Assembly (NCBI GenBank): GCA_946965045.2
Contig: OX337237.1
Span: forward strand, 186,001 to 250,000
Direction of reading: 5' to 3'
DNA: 64,000 nucleotides
Origin: Epithemia pelagica
Lineage: Eukaryota; Bacillariophyta; Bacillariophyceae; Surirellales; Surirellaceae
Numbering within the stretch: the first letter of the stretch is position 1; the number at the start of each line of letters is the position of its first letter. The translations under genes and the position numbers were made by a program. This document shows positions 1-10,719 of this stretch, in pieces. Under the pieces are notes generated by a model, which searched no databases, was not told the DNA's origin, and was given only the letters and a program-made list of their open reading frames with translations.

Positions 1-110
1 TGATTTCCCATGTCGATGGATGAGGAGGAGGTGTATTTGTCGTTCTGGATAGACAATTCCACAGTGGATCCTTTTCACCAATCAATTCAGAGAAACTCAC
101 TTTTTATGTG
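1..110 (-). pseudogene. 5' remnant of a further kelch-family gene
   Basis: The minus-strand reading resembles the N-terminal and upstream segment of the kelch genes at 2937-5554 and 55090-57066 (the stretch before the first propeller blade, including the LIG/LID-E/D-K-D pattern). The similarity is patchy and the rest would lie beyond the left edge. It suggests that the kelch array continues to the left. It could be a decayed leader rather than a working exon. Confidence 0.4.
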
Positions 111-1071
111 AACAACTAGCCCCCAGCGGGGCTCAGTCATGAGGATTAGTGATTGAATGCACCATGTGCTTCTCCTACTCCCAATGCAGTGCAGAGCATT
201 CGATCACGCGGGACTCCTTCACCGTTGCTGGGGGATACGTCCTCCTGAAGAACGGTCAGTGAGCCGAATGTTGTTCACACCAAAACGCCAAATCTTTGAG
301 ATCAACAATTCCAATTGATTCAACGGTGCACTGATAAAACTCTAGATCGACAGGTTCGAAGACTGCGTGATGTATGAGACGCAAGTCAATGCTTTGTACG
401 ACCACTGTGCGCTTTTTATGATTACGAAGCAAAACCAATTGTACCTAGAGGAATACCAATCCATTGCCCTGTACTTAATTGAGTTTATTCGGTGTTTGTG
501 TGTGTTCATTATGTTTGCGCCAAGAAATGGGAAAACTATATGCATGCCAATCGATCTTTATTGTCCTATTTATTCGAGTGGATAAGGACCTGAACGCACA
601 ATAAGAGACGAACCGCAAACTAGAGCGTGTGATGGTCGGCACCACATGGACTTCTCGTTGTTTCTAGGGAGCTTTTTGTGTTTCATAGTCCAAACGATAG
701 AGCAGGTAGCTAGGGACTTTTTTCTTCAGTCGGAAGCTATAGGCTAATGTGCCCTCTCTGTCCCTCCATCTAGCGGACCTGGGCCTATAACAGAACAAAA
801 GGACACTCTCCACTATCCAATCAATAGAACGATTCTTGGTTCTGGTTGTGAAAAGATTGGATTTGCTTCGAATGTTCTCAGCATCACAAGTTCAACAGAT
901 TCCAACATGGTACTACAGCGAAGAATCTCGCGCAGAAACGTTCCATCAGGGGCGAATGGAAAGAGAACTATCTACGAGTAATACAGCACTGTCTGTGAGA
1001 GCTAGTTTAATATGGTTTGATTGAGATTCTAACGAGTCGTCTACTATTATATCTGACATTCTATTTTCCAA
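111..1071. other. Intergenic spacer with kelch-array flank sequence
   Basis: No convincing gene. It holds a copy of the kelch upstream motif (272-290), a GGAATACCAATCCA block near 450-463 that recurs near 40258 and 49930, and one copy of the array-wide block starting TTTCTAGGGAGC (661-693). Short open frames here have no recognisable domain. Confidence 0.5.
272..290 (-). promoter_or_regulatory. Kelch-array upstream motif (TTCACACCAAAAC)
   Basis: One of at least ten copies of a TTCACACCAAAAC-type motif that lies upstream of the kelch genes. This one would belong to the gene off the left edge. The function is inferred from position only. Confidence 0.4.
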
Positions 1072-1353
1072 TGGTCGTTGCTGTTGTTGCTCGACGAATT
1101 GAGTACAGAGACTACTTGTATTGACCAGAGTTTGGAACTCTGAAGCAACTACTTGATACTTTCCCAGTCATTGCTCCTATAGTTCTCGTTCGTGATTTGC
1201 TTCCAATCAGGAGAGTCGCCGCCACACATGGTGTGTGCCGTTCCCAAAAACAAACAAACAAAGGAGCACACAGTGTGTGTCGTGAAAACAAAACCAGGAC
1301 AGAACTTCTGTGGAACGAACTCTTTTCTGTTTCGAGCCTTGACTTCTGTGCAG

Positions 1354-1422
1354 TTTATCAGACCCAGTGGTCCAATGCACCATGACAATGGCACAGTGCA
1401 ATGGATCAATGGGTCTGATAAA
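1354..1422. repeat. Imperfect palindrome in tandem unit 1
   Basis: The left arm starts TTTATCAGACCCA and the right arm ends TGGGTCTGATAAA. The arms are about 28-31 bp around a short centre. It could form a hairpin or cruciform. Confidence 0.8.
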
Positions 1423-1692
1423 CTCAACAAGGCGGTTGTTGTTGTGGCTCGACGAATTGAGTACAGAGACTACTTGTATGGATCAGAGTTGGAACTTTGA
1501 AGCACCTAGTTGATGCTTTCCCAGTCATTGCTTGTAGTTTTCGTTGGTGATTTGCTAGAGTCGCCGCCACATGGTGTGTGCCGTTACCCGAAAAAAACAT
1601 GGGAGCACAAAGTGTGTGTCGCGAAAACAAAAGCAGGACAGAACTTGTTTGGAACAAAATCTCCCCTGTTTCGAGCCTGGACTATTGTTCAG

Positions 1693-1761
1693 TTTATCAA
1701 CCCCAATGGTCCATTGCACCATGACAATGGCACGGTGCAATGGATCAATGGGTCTGATAAA
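1693..1761. repeat. Imperfect palindrome in tandem unit 2
   Basis: The same structure as 1354-1422, with a more diverged left arm (TTTATCAACCCCA) and a conserved right arm (TGGGTCTGATAAA). Confidence 0.75.
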
Positions 1762-1770
1762 CTCAACAAG

Positions 1771-2936
1771 GAAAAAACTTGGGAAGGACATCCCATGGCT
1801 CTCTAGAAAAAGGGGAGATTTCGTTTGGACCCGGTTCGGAGCAAAAGAAGAAGAAGAAGAAGAAGAAAAGAAGAATATAGGTTAGAATCAAATTTTGCTT
1901 TTTCGGACGGACGCTTCCGACAAGGCCTACTGCAGCTTTCCCCACAACACCTGCAGCACTATGAGCAACAGCGAAACGAGGCAGCCGCCCGTCTGCTTCA
2001 GAATGTATGTACGGCCACCTGTTTCCCTTCCCTCTGTGGAGATACTCTCTCTAATACTGGCTTTTGTAATCCATGAAATCCATCGTCGCCTTTCGCACCT
2101 CTGTGTGGTATTGGTTGCAGCGGGGACGACGACGGATGACAGACGGAGAGAGAGAGAGAGAGAGAGGTCTCGCGTGATACCGCCTACCGCCTGTCCGTCG
2201 GCGCTCTCTAGCACAGTCGCTCAGTATCCGCGACCAAAAGATACCCACTCCGCTCATCATCAGGCCATCAGCTGGAAGAATAGATTCAAACCTTTTTTTT
2301 TCATCAGGCCATGACGATGTCCACGACGACAGAACAGAGCCACTCTGTACTCCGTACCCTTGTGTCCTGCGATTGGAAAACCAGCGACGACAGCTTGGAA
2401 AGGACAATGATAAGAGAGAGAATCGAATCGTTATCAAGGTTCCTGTGGACCCAACAAAAGTTCCATGGAATTTCAAGAATGGTGTCTCCCAATCCAGACA
2501 TGTTCTGTTTGCCGCGCCTTCTTGGGAGTGCTGGTTGTCATCCAGGTCACTCTTCCTATCTCGGCATATTAAGAGAGGAAAGACAACAGTCGGCAACATT
2601 TTGGCAAGGCAGTTGGAAGAGCAAGTACAATATCCTTCAAACATGGGTTGCTCCAATGTCTCTTCCCCCTTCTTGTCAGTGTGTGGACAACAAGGAGAAA
2701 TGAGCAACCAAAACTCAAACCTACTACTACAACGTGTCATTGAAAAAGGAACACAGCTGCGAATATAACACATCATCACTACTATCAAGGCCGGATCTAC
2801 AGGACTTTGTCAAGGTCATTATTGCAGAGATTCAAATGATATAGAATCACAGTGCTGGACAAGCCAAGGGTCTTGGAATTTGAATATGTGCGTGTGTGAG
2901 AGAGATAAAAGTTTGCTCATGGGGGGCATGGTTTGT
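1771..2936. other. 3' flank of kelch gene K1 with array-wide repeats
   Basis: Contains an (AAG)n tract (1845-1874), a (GA)n tract (2146-2167), a block reading CGCCTGTCCGTCGGCGCTC followed by ATCCGCGACC (about 2188-2235; also near 6808 and 36488), and a flank of about 270 bp (about 2450-2720) that recurs at about 7045-7270, 36790-37020 and 54650-54850. No gene is supported. Confidence 0.6.
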
Positions 2937-5554
2937 TTAACGGGTCCACTGGTTCCAGAGAATCCAGGCACTGTACAGCATGGTACTTCCAAGAACTGTC
3001 GCTTCCAGTCGACCCAAACGGTCCTGCACTGTCATGTTTGGTACCGCATCAGGAGTTTTGGCCGTCTCTTTACTCATGCTCTTGATGAAAGCGGCATCAG
3101 CACAATCATGGTTCGCCTCGTCGACAGGAGCCACTGAACCATTAGAAGGATGTAGACTCAGAGTAGAAGAATGCATGCTGTCGGATGACACATCCGCCTT
3201 CTTCTCTGCCACTAACAATGAGTCCGTGCGAAAACCATTGTCCGTGGGCAAGGTTGGTTGAGGTGTGTCGTTGGAACCACAACGACTCTGGTTCTCGTCA
3301 ACCGCAGCTGCAATGAGAAGCTTTTGTTCTAAGGCATCGAAACGAGCCAAAAGGAGTTTCAGTTCCGTTGCATGGCGCTCCCTCTCATCTGGAACCCGTT
3401 CGGCCATTGGTTGGTTCGTCGTTTCCTTGTCTTTGAGACATTGAACTTGATGGGACACTTGCTCGAGTAGCTTGGTCAGTTGTTGGTGCCTTGAATCCTT
3501 TTCTTTGGCATCCAGGTCTTGGTACTTTTCATGATTTGCATCGAGACATTGAACCCGGCCGGCCACTTGGCAATTCTGGACATGCTGGTCCTCGAGGCCT
3601 TTTACTCGGATGACCATGTCGTTGACGAGATCTTGTAAACGGTTTTGAAAATCTTTGACGAGATCTTGCAAACGTGTTTCAATATCATCCGGGCTTTTGA
3701 TTGATTCCACCGCGGCTTCCATGTCAGTCAAACCGTACGGTAGATTCTCGATTTGCCGGTCTTCGAGGCCTTTTACTCGGATGACCATGTCATTGACGAG
3801 ATCTTGTAAACGGTTTTGAAAATCTTTGACGAGATCTTGCAAACGTGTTTCAATATCATCCGGGCTTTGGATTGACTCCACCGCGGCTTCCATGTGAGTC
3901 AAACGGTCCGGTAGATTCTCGATTTGCTGGTCTTCGAGGCCTTTCACTCGGTCGGTCAAGTCTTTGACGAGACCATGCAGACGTTTGAATTCATTAGGGC
4001 CCTGGATTGACTCAACCACCGCTTCCATGCGAGTCAAACAGTCATGCAGGCCTGGTGATTGTTCGCTCCCCAATCTATCACATGGAAACGAACGTAACGT
4101 TTTGTCATTGTCTCGACTCACTGTCTCATTGGTGACCGGCTTTTTGGATACTGGTGCCTTCTTGAGGCGTTTCCAGGACGTTCCATCCAATGGCTTTTGG
4201 CATGGTATAGATGGACGCTTGGTTCCTGATGCCGTACTTAGCTGTGGAGAGGCCTCGTGCTTTTTCAAATAACAGACACAAAAAACATGAGAAAAATACG
4301 CGTCTGGAGAAATGTTATTTCATTAACTGGACGACGTACCTTCGGAATTGTTCCTTGCCGAGTTGTTTCCAAGTTTCCCAGGCCGCCACCAAACTGCAAT
4401 GACTCCACTGTACCAGAGATTGTATCGACTGCCAGTAGCCTGCCTGATTCAGGAAGAGCCAACAAAACTTGACCATAGTTTGGCTTATTCAACTTGGTCA
4501 ATTCTGACGTCTCTCGTTGCTCCAAATCAATGACGTCCATGGATCCTGCCCACTTGTCGTTACAATCCCAACCTCCAGCAACCACAATTTTGGAACCAAC
4601 AACAACAGAGTGATGGTGGTAGCGAGCGTGCGGCAAGCAAAGATCAGTTTCCACCTTCCAAGACAGAAACTCTGGGCGTAATTTGCGACAGGATGATTCA
4701 CCGCCTGGAACATGCTTGTTTGGATCATTGGCGCTGTCATTCGTTGCAAATTCAATACATTCCACCGACTTCATGGCTTTATAATTGGACATTGCTATTC
4801 CACCAAGAATGTACATTCTATTTTCAACCGCAATAGTGGTAAACCCAATACGTTGTACAAGGTTTGGGTACGAGGCTCTAGCAAGAGTGAGTGTGTGGTT
4901 GTCTGGGTCACGAGTATCCAGAACCTGCATCCTGACGCGGCTTCCATAAGTCATGACAACAATGTAGCGGTCCTTCAGCACGGCAGTAGAACCTGCATTA
5001 CTTGGACGGGCAGACAATTGACACTTTAAGTTGCACCAGCTTTCTGTCGTTTTCCCTGACATAGATGTAGTGTGCTTTTTCAACAGATCTTGGATGTTAA
5101 TGCGCTCAATGATATTTGTGCCACCGCCAATGGCGTAGACTGCACCGTTACAAACCACCGCATCAAAATCCCAGCGTGGCAAGTTCATTGGTGGGCCTTG
5201 TCTCCATTGTGAAATAGATGGAATCTCCATCATCTGGACAGAGTTGGTAGACCCACAGTCTTCTAGCCCTCCAATCATTAGCAGTGTTGTGCATCGCGTC
5301 CCGGAACTTTTCGGGGAAACGACAACCATTGCGCTTTTAAAGCGAAATCCTCCCACAGGAGAAGGCCATGAACTTTCCATGTGCCACTTGCTTTGGGAAG
5401 TCTTTTGTTCTTTGGCAGTCATGTTGGTGGGTGAGGAGGAGAATCTGCCGTTCTTGTTCGTCGATGAATCCGCGGTGGATGGAATCGAATCCTTGTTGTC
5501 GCCAATCAATAGAGAGGAACTCATCTTGAATGATTTTTGTGATCCAAACGACAC
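2937..5554 (-). CDS. Kelch propeller / coiled-coil / tail-anchored protein K1
   Basis: Two exons, 4340-5554 and 2937-4259, joined by an 80-bp phase-0 intron (donor GTACGT after an AAG codon, acceptor AAAAAG), predict 845 residues. Residues 50-400 form a kelch beta-propeller with blades marked by AVVCNGAVYAIGGG, AVENRMYILGG and VVVGSKIVVAGGW. Exon 2 opens with a KR-rich stretch (GTKRP ... WKRLKKAP) resembling a bipartite nuclear signal. A long coiled coil (about 480-715) follows, with three near-identical repeats of 57 residues. The C-terminus is a hydrophobic anchor (VLGSTMLYSAWILW). The upstream ATG is used; internal ATGs at residues 11 and 45 are possible starts. The exact partner is unknown. 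Propellers of this type bind proteins, and the anchor suggests a membrane, perhaps the nuclear envelope (inference). It is the sister copy of K2. Confidence 0.85.
3591..4000 (-). repeat. 171-bp repeats coding the K1 coiled coil
   Basis: TCGAGGCC recurs at 3592, 3763 and 3934, a period of 171 bp or 57 codons. The two inner units are almost identical. Each encodes a block with the order RMEAAVESI, IETRLQDLVKD, NRLQDLVNDM, RVKGLED. Confidence 0.85.
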
Positions 5555-6191
5555 GCTATGCCTTATTTAGGTTTTCAAGCGAACGCCTCGACTCTGTCCA
5601 TAAAGATCGGGACACGACTCTAGTTCACACCAAAACTCCAGACTTGTGAGTCTTTTGGACTGATGGAACTATTATAGGTTTTGAAGTGAACGTCCTCGCT
5701 GTCCATCTACAACCTGCTTTATGCTGCGGCAAATTGCGACAAGAGTGTAATTCACACCAAAACTCCAGATGTGAGCCAGTTCTTCATCGCACTCCAGTGG
5801 AGGTATTGGACTGCGGATCTGGTTATATCCTATATAGACAAGGAACCAAGCCAGGATGTTGCTACTTACTACTCCAAAGTCGATCGAGAAGTAAACATAT
5901 TATATCTAGGTACGCCTATACTTCAAGACCTATATTATAACCAAATGAACCAAACAGAGAGCAGGCAGTTCGTACTTTATACCTTTCTACCCAGCTGAAA
6001 TCTGATGCACAGAGAGATTGCCGGAAGGTTCCGGTTCTACCGCGGATTGGTTCGGCCAATCACATCTACTAGTAGAATCCCATGGTGGGATAGGAAACAG
6101 GAATCATGGGGAAACGCCGAGCGGGTGGTCGCTGTTCCCAATACGTAGCTGTGCACCGCACGGATCTCTCCTTATATTGCCTGGCGGCTGC
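5555..6191. other. K1 upstream region
   Basis: Non-coding. It matches the K2 upstream region (10105-10719) nearly throughout as part of the segmental duplication, with small indels. Confidence 0.7.
5622..5770 (-). promoter_or_regulatory. Paired upstream motifs of K1
   Basis: Two copies of TTCACACCAAAACTCCAGA, at 5622-5642 and 5749-5770, lie about 70 and 195 bp upstream of the K1 start codon. The same pair occurs upstream of K2 and related pairs upstream of K3 and K5. Conservation in non-coding DNA of diverged paralogues suggests a regulatory role, but recent duplication alone could explain the K1/K2 match. Confidence 0.5.
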
Positions 6192-6660
6192 TTATTCCAA
6201 TGAGTCGGTCAACGACGACGACAATAAGGCGGTTGGTGAATTGTCCGAGGTGGATGATGTGGGTGTCCTGGATGGTTTGCTGTTTCCTCCCCAAGAATAC
6301 AATGCCTTTGTTGTAGTGACACTTGGATCCGCATCCATCAGTGTGTATAGTCGTGCTACATCTTCTTTCGTTCGGGGGGCCTCGCTCTTGTTGTTGTTGT
6401 TCTTGTTGTGGTGTGCGACCGCATTGTGGGTATGACGATGATGCAGCCGTGTCAATTCATGTTCCTTCGTTTCGACACTCGTCACGGTTGTCGTATGTTT
6501 TGTTACCTTGAAACAACGACGACCCAAACGATGATGGCGTCCGCATCAATGGTTGCGAGGTGGCTTCTCGTCGCGCACGGGCATAGTCGCCAATCTGCCA
6601 CAAACAAACCATGGCAATGGCAAAAAAGACATTGAGAGAGGCCAAACTCCACGCCATTTG
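6192..6660 (-). pseudogene. Stub of MFS-transporter 3' end
   Basis: The minus strand reads the last membrane helix of the 10720-13458 transporter (MAWSLASLNVFFAIAMVCLW, about 6600-6657) and its C-terminal tail (LTRLHHRHTH ... SLTDSLE). Similarity stops abruptly at 6660/11196, the edge of the duplicated segment. The helix and the tail lie in different frames, so even this stub is frameshifted, and everything upstream of the last helix is missing. It cannot make a transporter. Confidence 0.85.
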
Positions 6661-7546
6661 AATCTACTCGTGTGGATAAGGACCTGAAAACTTTCGACAA
6701 AATGAGATAAACCTCCTAGAGCATGGTTGGTGCATGACACGGCGCTGTTTCTAGGCAGGTTTTTGTGTTTCATAGTCCGAAACAAAATAGAGCAGGCATA
6801 GCGTTTACCGCCTGTCCGTCGGCGCTCCGCAAAACTCGCACATGCTGTGATCCGCGACCAAAAGATACCGTCGACCATATACCGTCGACACCGCGGCGAC
6901 GGAACAGAGCCAATCTGTACTCCGTATCCTTGTTTGGCAGAACCAGCGGACCAGAATAATAATCTTCGATAGCTATTCGTGGCAATGGTTGGAGAGGACA
7001 ATGACAAGGGAGAGAATTGAATCGTTTTCAACGGTTTACAACGCCATGGAACTTCAAGAATGGTGCTTCCCAATGCTAATCTCTATAGTGTTCTATTTGC
7101 CACGCCTTGAAGAGAGTGCTTGTTGTCATCAATGTCATATATAGGGAAGAGGCAACAGTCGGCAACATTTTGGCAACGCAATTTCGCAAGAGCAGGTGTC
7201 CTCACTATGTACACCAATAAACATGGTTTGCTTCAATGTCGCTACCTCCCCCCTTCGTTTGTCTCTGCTTGCCGTAAGCTTCCTATTGTGAACAAGAAAT
7301 TCAGAAAAACCTACAGCCTTTCATGGAACAACAACAAAGCTTCAAGTAACACATCATGTACTATAGGAGAGCCATCCGGGTTGGGTACAAAAGGACGTTG
7401 TCCAAAGTCCATGCAGACAGAGATTCGAATGGTATAGAATCACAGTGTTGCGCGCGCAAGTCAAGGGTCTTGAAATATGAAAGATATGTATTGTGTGTGT
7501 GAGAGAGAGAGAGAGAAAGAGATCTGGTTGCCTTGGGACACGTTGT
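6661..7546. other. 3' flank of K2 with array-wide repeats
   Basis: After the duplication breakpoint the sequence carries the TTTCTAGG...TTCATAGTCC block (6748-6780), the CGCCTGTCCGTCGGCGCTC block (about 6808), the shared kelch 3' flank (about 7045-7270) and a (GA)n tract (7499-7521). No gene. Confidence 0.6.
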
Positions 7547-10104
7547 TTAACTGGTCCACTGGTTCCAGAGAATCCAGGCACTGTACAACATGGTACTTCC
7601 AAGCACAGTCGCTTCCAGTCGGCCCACACGATCCTGCACTGTCATGTTTGGCACTGTGTCAGGGGTTGGGGTCCCTTCTGGACTCGTGGTCTTGTTGGCA
7701 TTCGAATTCATATGGTCGTCGACAGGAGTAGCCTCTGGACCATTGGAAGGATGCATACTCAGAATAGAAGAATGCATGCTGCCGGATGCACCCGCCTTCT
7801 TCTGTTCCAAGAATATTGAATCCCTGCGAGCAGTGGCATTGTCCGTGGGCCAGGTTGGAGGACTCTGGTTCTCGTCAATTGCAGCTGCTGCAACAAGCTT
7901 TTGTTCCAAGGCATCCAAACGAGCCAAAATGAGTTTCTGTTCCGTTGCATGGCGCTCCCTCTCATCTGGAACCCGTTCGGCCATTGGTTGGTTCGTCGTT
8001 TTCGTGTCGTTGAGACATTGAACTTGATGGGACACTTCCTCGAGTAGCTTGGTCAGTTGTTGGTGCCTTGAATCCTTTTCTTTGGCATCCATGTCTTGGT
8101 ACTTTTCATGAGTAGCTTCGAGAAATTGAACCCGCTCAACCACTTGGCAATTGTCGACAAGCTGGTCCTCGAGGCCTTTTACTCGGATGACCATGTCTTT
8201 TACGAGATCTTGCAAACGTTTTTCAAACTCATTCGGGCTTTGGATTGACTCAACCGCCTCTTCCATGCGAATCAAACGGTCAGCCAGATTCTGGACATGC
8301 TGGTCCTCGAGGCCTTTTACTCGGTCGGCCATGTCTTTGACGAGATCTTGCAAACGTTTTTCAAACTCATTCGGGCTTTGGATTGACTCAACCGCCTTTT
8401 CCATGCGAGTCAAACGGTCTGGTAGATTCTTGATTTGCCGGTCCTCTAGGCCTTTTACTCGGTTGGCCATGTCTTTGACGAGACCTTGCACACGGTTTTC
8501 TAAATCATTCGGGCCCTGGATTGACTCAACCGCCTCTTCCATGCGAGTCAAACGGCCATGCAAGCCTGGCGATTGTTCGCTCCCCGATGTACCACATGCA
8601 GACGAACGTAACTTTTCGTCATTGTCATTGTCTCGATTGACTGAATTATTGTTGACTGGCTTCTTGGAGTTGGTTTCTGGTGCCTTCTTGAGGCGTTTCG
8701 AGGACGTTCCATCCAATGGCTTTTGGAATGGTTTAGAAGGACGCTTGATTCCTGTTCTAGTACTTCGCTGTTGAGAGGGCTCGCACTTTTTCGAATCACA
8801 GACACAATAAACATGAGAAAGATAGTCTGGAGAGAAGTTATTTCACTCACTGGACGACGTACCTTCGGAATTGTTCCTTGCCGAGTTGTTTCCAAGTTTT
8901 CCTGGTCGCCACCAAATTGCAATGTCTCCAGCGTGCCAAAGATTGTATCGACTGCCAGTAGCCTGCCTGAATCAGGAAGAGCCAACAATGCATTTACATT
9001 GTTTGGCTTATTCAACTTGGTCAATTCTGACGTTTCTCCTTGCCCCACGTCGACGACTTCCACGGATCCTGCACACTTGCCGTTAAGATCCCAACCTCCG
9101 GCAACCACAATCTTGGAACCAACAACAACAGCCTGATGGTGATAGCGAGCGTGCGGCAGGCAAAGATCTGTTTCCACCTTCCATGACAGAAACTCTGGGC
9201 GTAATATGCGACAGGATGATTCACCGCCTGGAACATGCTTGTTTGGATCATTGGCGCTGTCATTCGTTGCAAATTCGATACATTCCACCAACTTTAAGGC
9301 TTTATAATTAGACGTTGCTTTTCCACCAAGAATGTACATTCTATTTTCAACCGCAATAGTGGTAAACCCAATACGTTGTACAAGGTTTGGGTACGACGCT
9401 CTAGAGAGAGTGAGTGTGTGGTTGTCTGGGTCACGAGTATCCAGAACCTGCATCCTGACGCGGCTTCCAAACGTCATGACAACAATGTAGCGGTCCTTCA
9501 GTACGGCAGTAGAACCTGCATGACTTGGACGGACAGGCAATTGACACTTTAAGTTGCACCAGCTTTCTGTCGTTTTCCCTGGCATAGATGTAGTGTGCTG
9601 TTTCAAGAGATCTTCGATTTTAATGCGTTCAATGGCCAATGTGCCACCGCCAATGGCGTAGACTGCACCGTTACAAACCACCGCATCAAAATCCCAGCGT
9701 GGCAAGTTCATTGGTGGGCCTTGTCTCCATTTTGGAACACAGTTCGCTCCGGATGGAATCTCCATCATTTGGACAGAGTTGGTAGACCCACAATCTTCTA
9801 GCCCTCCAATCATTACCAGTGTTGTGCATCGCGTCCCGGAGCTGCAGATGGTTCTGCTTTTCGGGGAAACGACAGCCATTGCGCTTTTAAAGCGAAATCC
9901 TCCCACAGGAGAAGGCCATGAACTTTCCATGTGCCACTTGCTTTGGGAAGTCTTTTGTTCTTTGGCAGTCATGTTGGTGGGTGAGGAGGAGAATTTGCCG
10001 TTCTTGTTCGTCGATGAATCCGCGGTGGATGGAATCGAATCCTTGTTGTCGCCAATCAATAGAGAGGAACTCATCTTGAATGATTTTTGTGATCCAAACG
10101 ACAC
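7547..10104 (-). CDS. Kelch propeller / coiled-coil / tail-anchored protein K2
   Basis: Exons 8863-10104 and 7547-8785 are joined by a 77-bp phase-0 intron (GTACGT...AAAAAG) and predict 826 residues. Exon 1 is very close to K1 throughout; it differs mainly by a few short insertions such as RTICS and GANCV. After the propeller come the basic cluster (GIKRP ... SKRLKKAP), a coiled coil with three 46-residue repeats, and the anchor VLGSTMLYSAWILW followed by NQWTS at the end. Reading exon 1 through the intron gives a different 518-residue end, so intron retention would replace the coiled coil and anchor with an unrelated tail. Its role is unknown, as for K1. Confidence 0.85.
8160..8560 (-). repeat. 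138-bp repeats coding the K2 coiled coil
   Basis: Units start at 8169, 8307 and about 8445 (TCGAGGCC, last copy TCTAGGCC), a 138-bp period or 46 codons. Each is 33 bp (11 codons) shorter than the K1 unit. Confidence 0.85.
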
Positions 10105-10149
10105 GCTATGCCTTATTTAGGTTTTCAAGCGAACGCCTCGACTCTGTCC

Positions 10150-10299
10150 AGTTCACACCAAAACTCCAGACTTGTGAGTCTTTTGGACTGATGGAACTAT
10201 TATAGGTTTTGAAGTGAACGTCCTCGCTGTCCAGCCTTATGATGCGGCATATTGCCTGCAAGGTCGCGACAAGAGTGTAATTCACACCAAAACTCCAGA
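10150..10299 (-). promoter_or_regulatory. Paired upstream motifs of K2
   Basis: Two copies of TTCACACCAAAACTCCAGA, at 10150-10170 and 10279-10299, about 46 and 175 bp upstream of the K2 ATG. The regulatory role is inferred. Confidence 0.5.
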
Positions 10300-10719
10300 C
10301 GTGAGTCAGCATGGCGTTCTGTCGCATTGCTATACTCCACTGGAAGTATTGGACTGCGGATCTTATATAGACAAGGAACCAAGATGTTGCTTCTTCAAAG
10401 TCGATCGAGGTATACATCTCATATATATAGGTACGAAGACCTACATTATAACCAAATGAACCAAACAGAGAGCCGATCGTACTTAATACCTTTCTATCCA
10501 GCTGGAATCGTATGCACATCACAGTGCATAGAGAGAGAGATTGCAGGAAGGTTCTGGTTCTACCCCGGATTGTGTCGCCCAATGGTATCTATACTAGAGG
10601 CCCGTGGGATAGGAAACAGGGATCATGGAGAGACACCGAGCGAGTAGTCGCTGCTCCCAACACATTTGGGAAACTGCGCACCACATGGATCTCTCCTTAT
10701 GTTGCCTGCTGTCGGCTAC

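Larger units (their letters stand above)
1072..1770. repeat. Two-copy diverged tandem repeat, units of about 350 bp
   Basis: Unit 1 (about 1072-1433) and unit 2 (about 1434-1770) share many blocks, for example CGACGAATTGAGTACAGAG at 1092 and 1451 and GAGTCGCCGCCAC at about 1213 and 1559. Offsets shrink from 359 to 339 bp along the unit because of small deletions. Each unit ends in a long imperfect palindrome. Open frames on both strands here are by-products of the repeat and have no known domain. Confidence 0.85.

Noticed and set aside
2051-2788. Long minus-strand open frame (245 codons) in the K1 3' flank
   Set aside because: It lies in array-wide repeated non-coding sequence, crosses a (GA)n tract, and the equivalent frame is not kept in the other spacer copies.
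8151-8774. Plus-strand frame of 207 codons opposite the K2 coiled coil
   Set aside because: It is the antisense of the 138-bp repeats; repetition of SSRPFTR-type units follows from the sense repeats.
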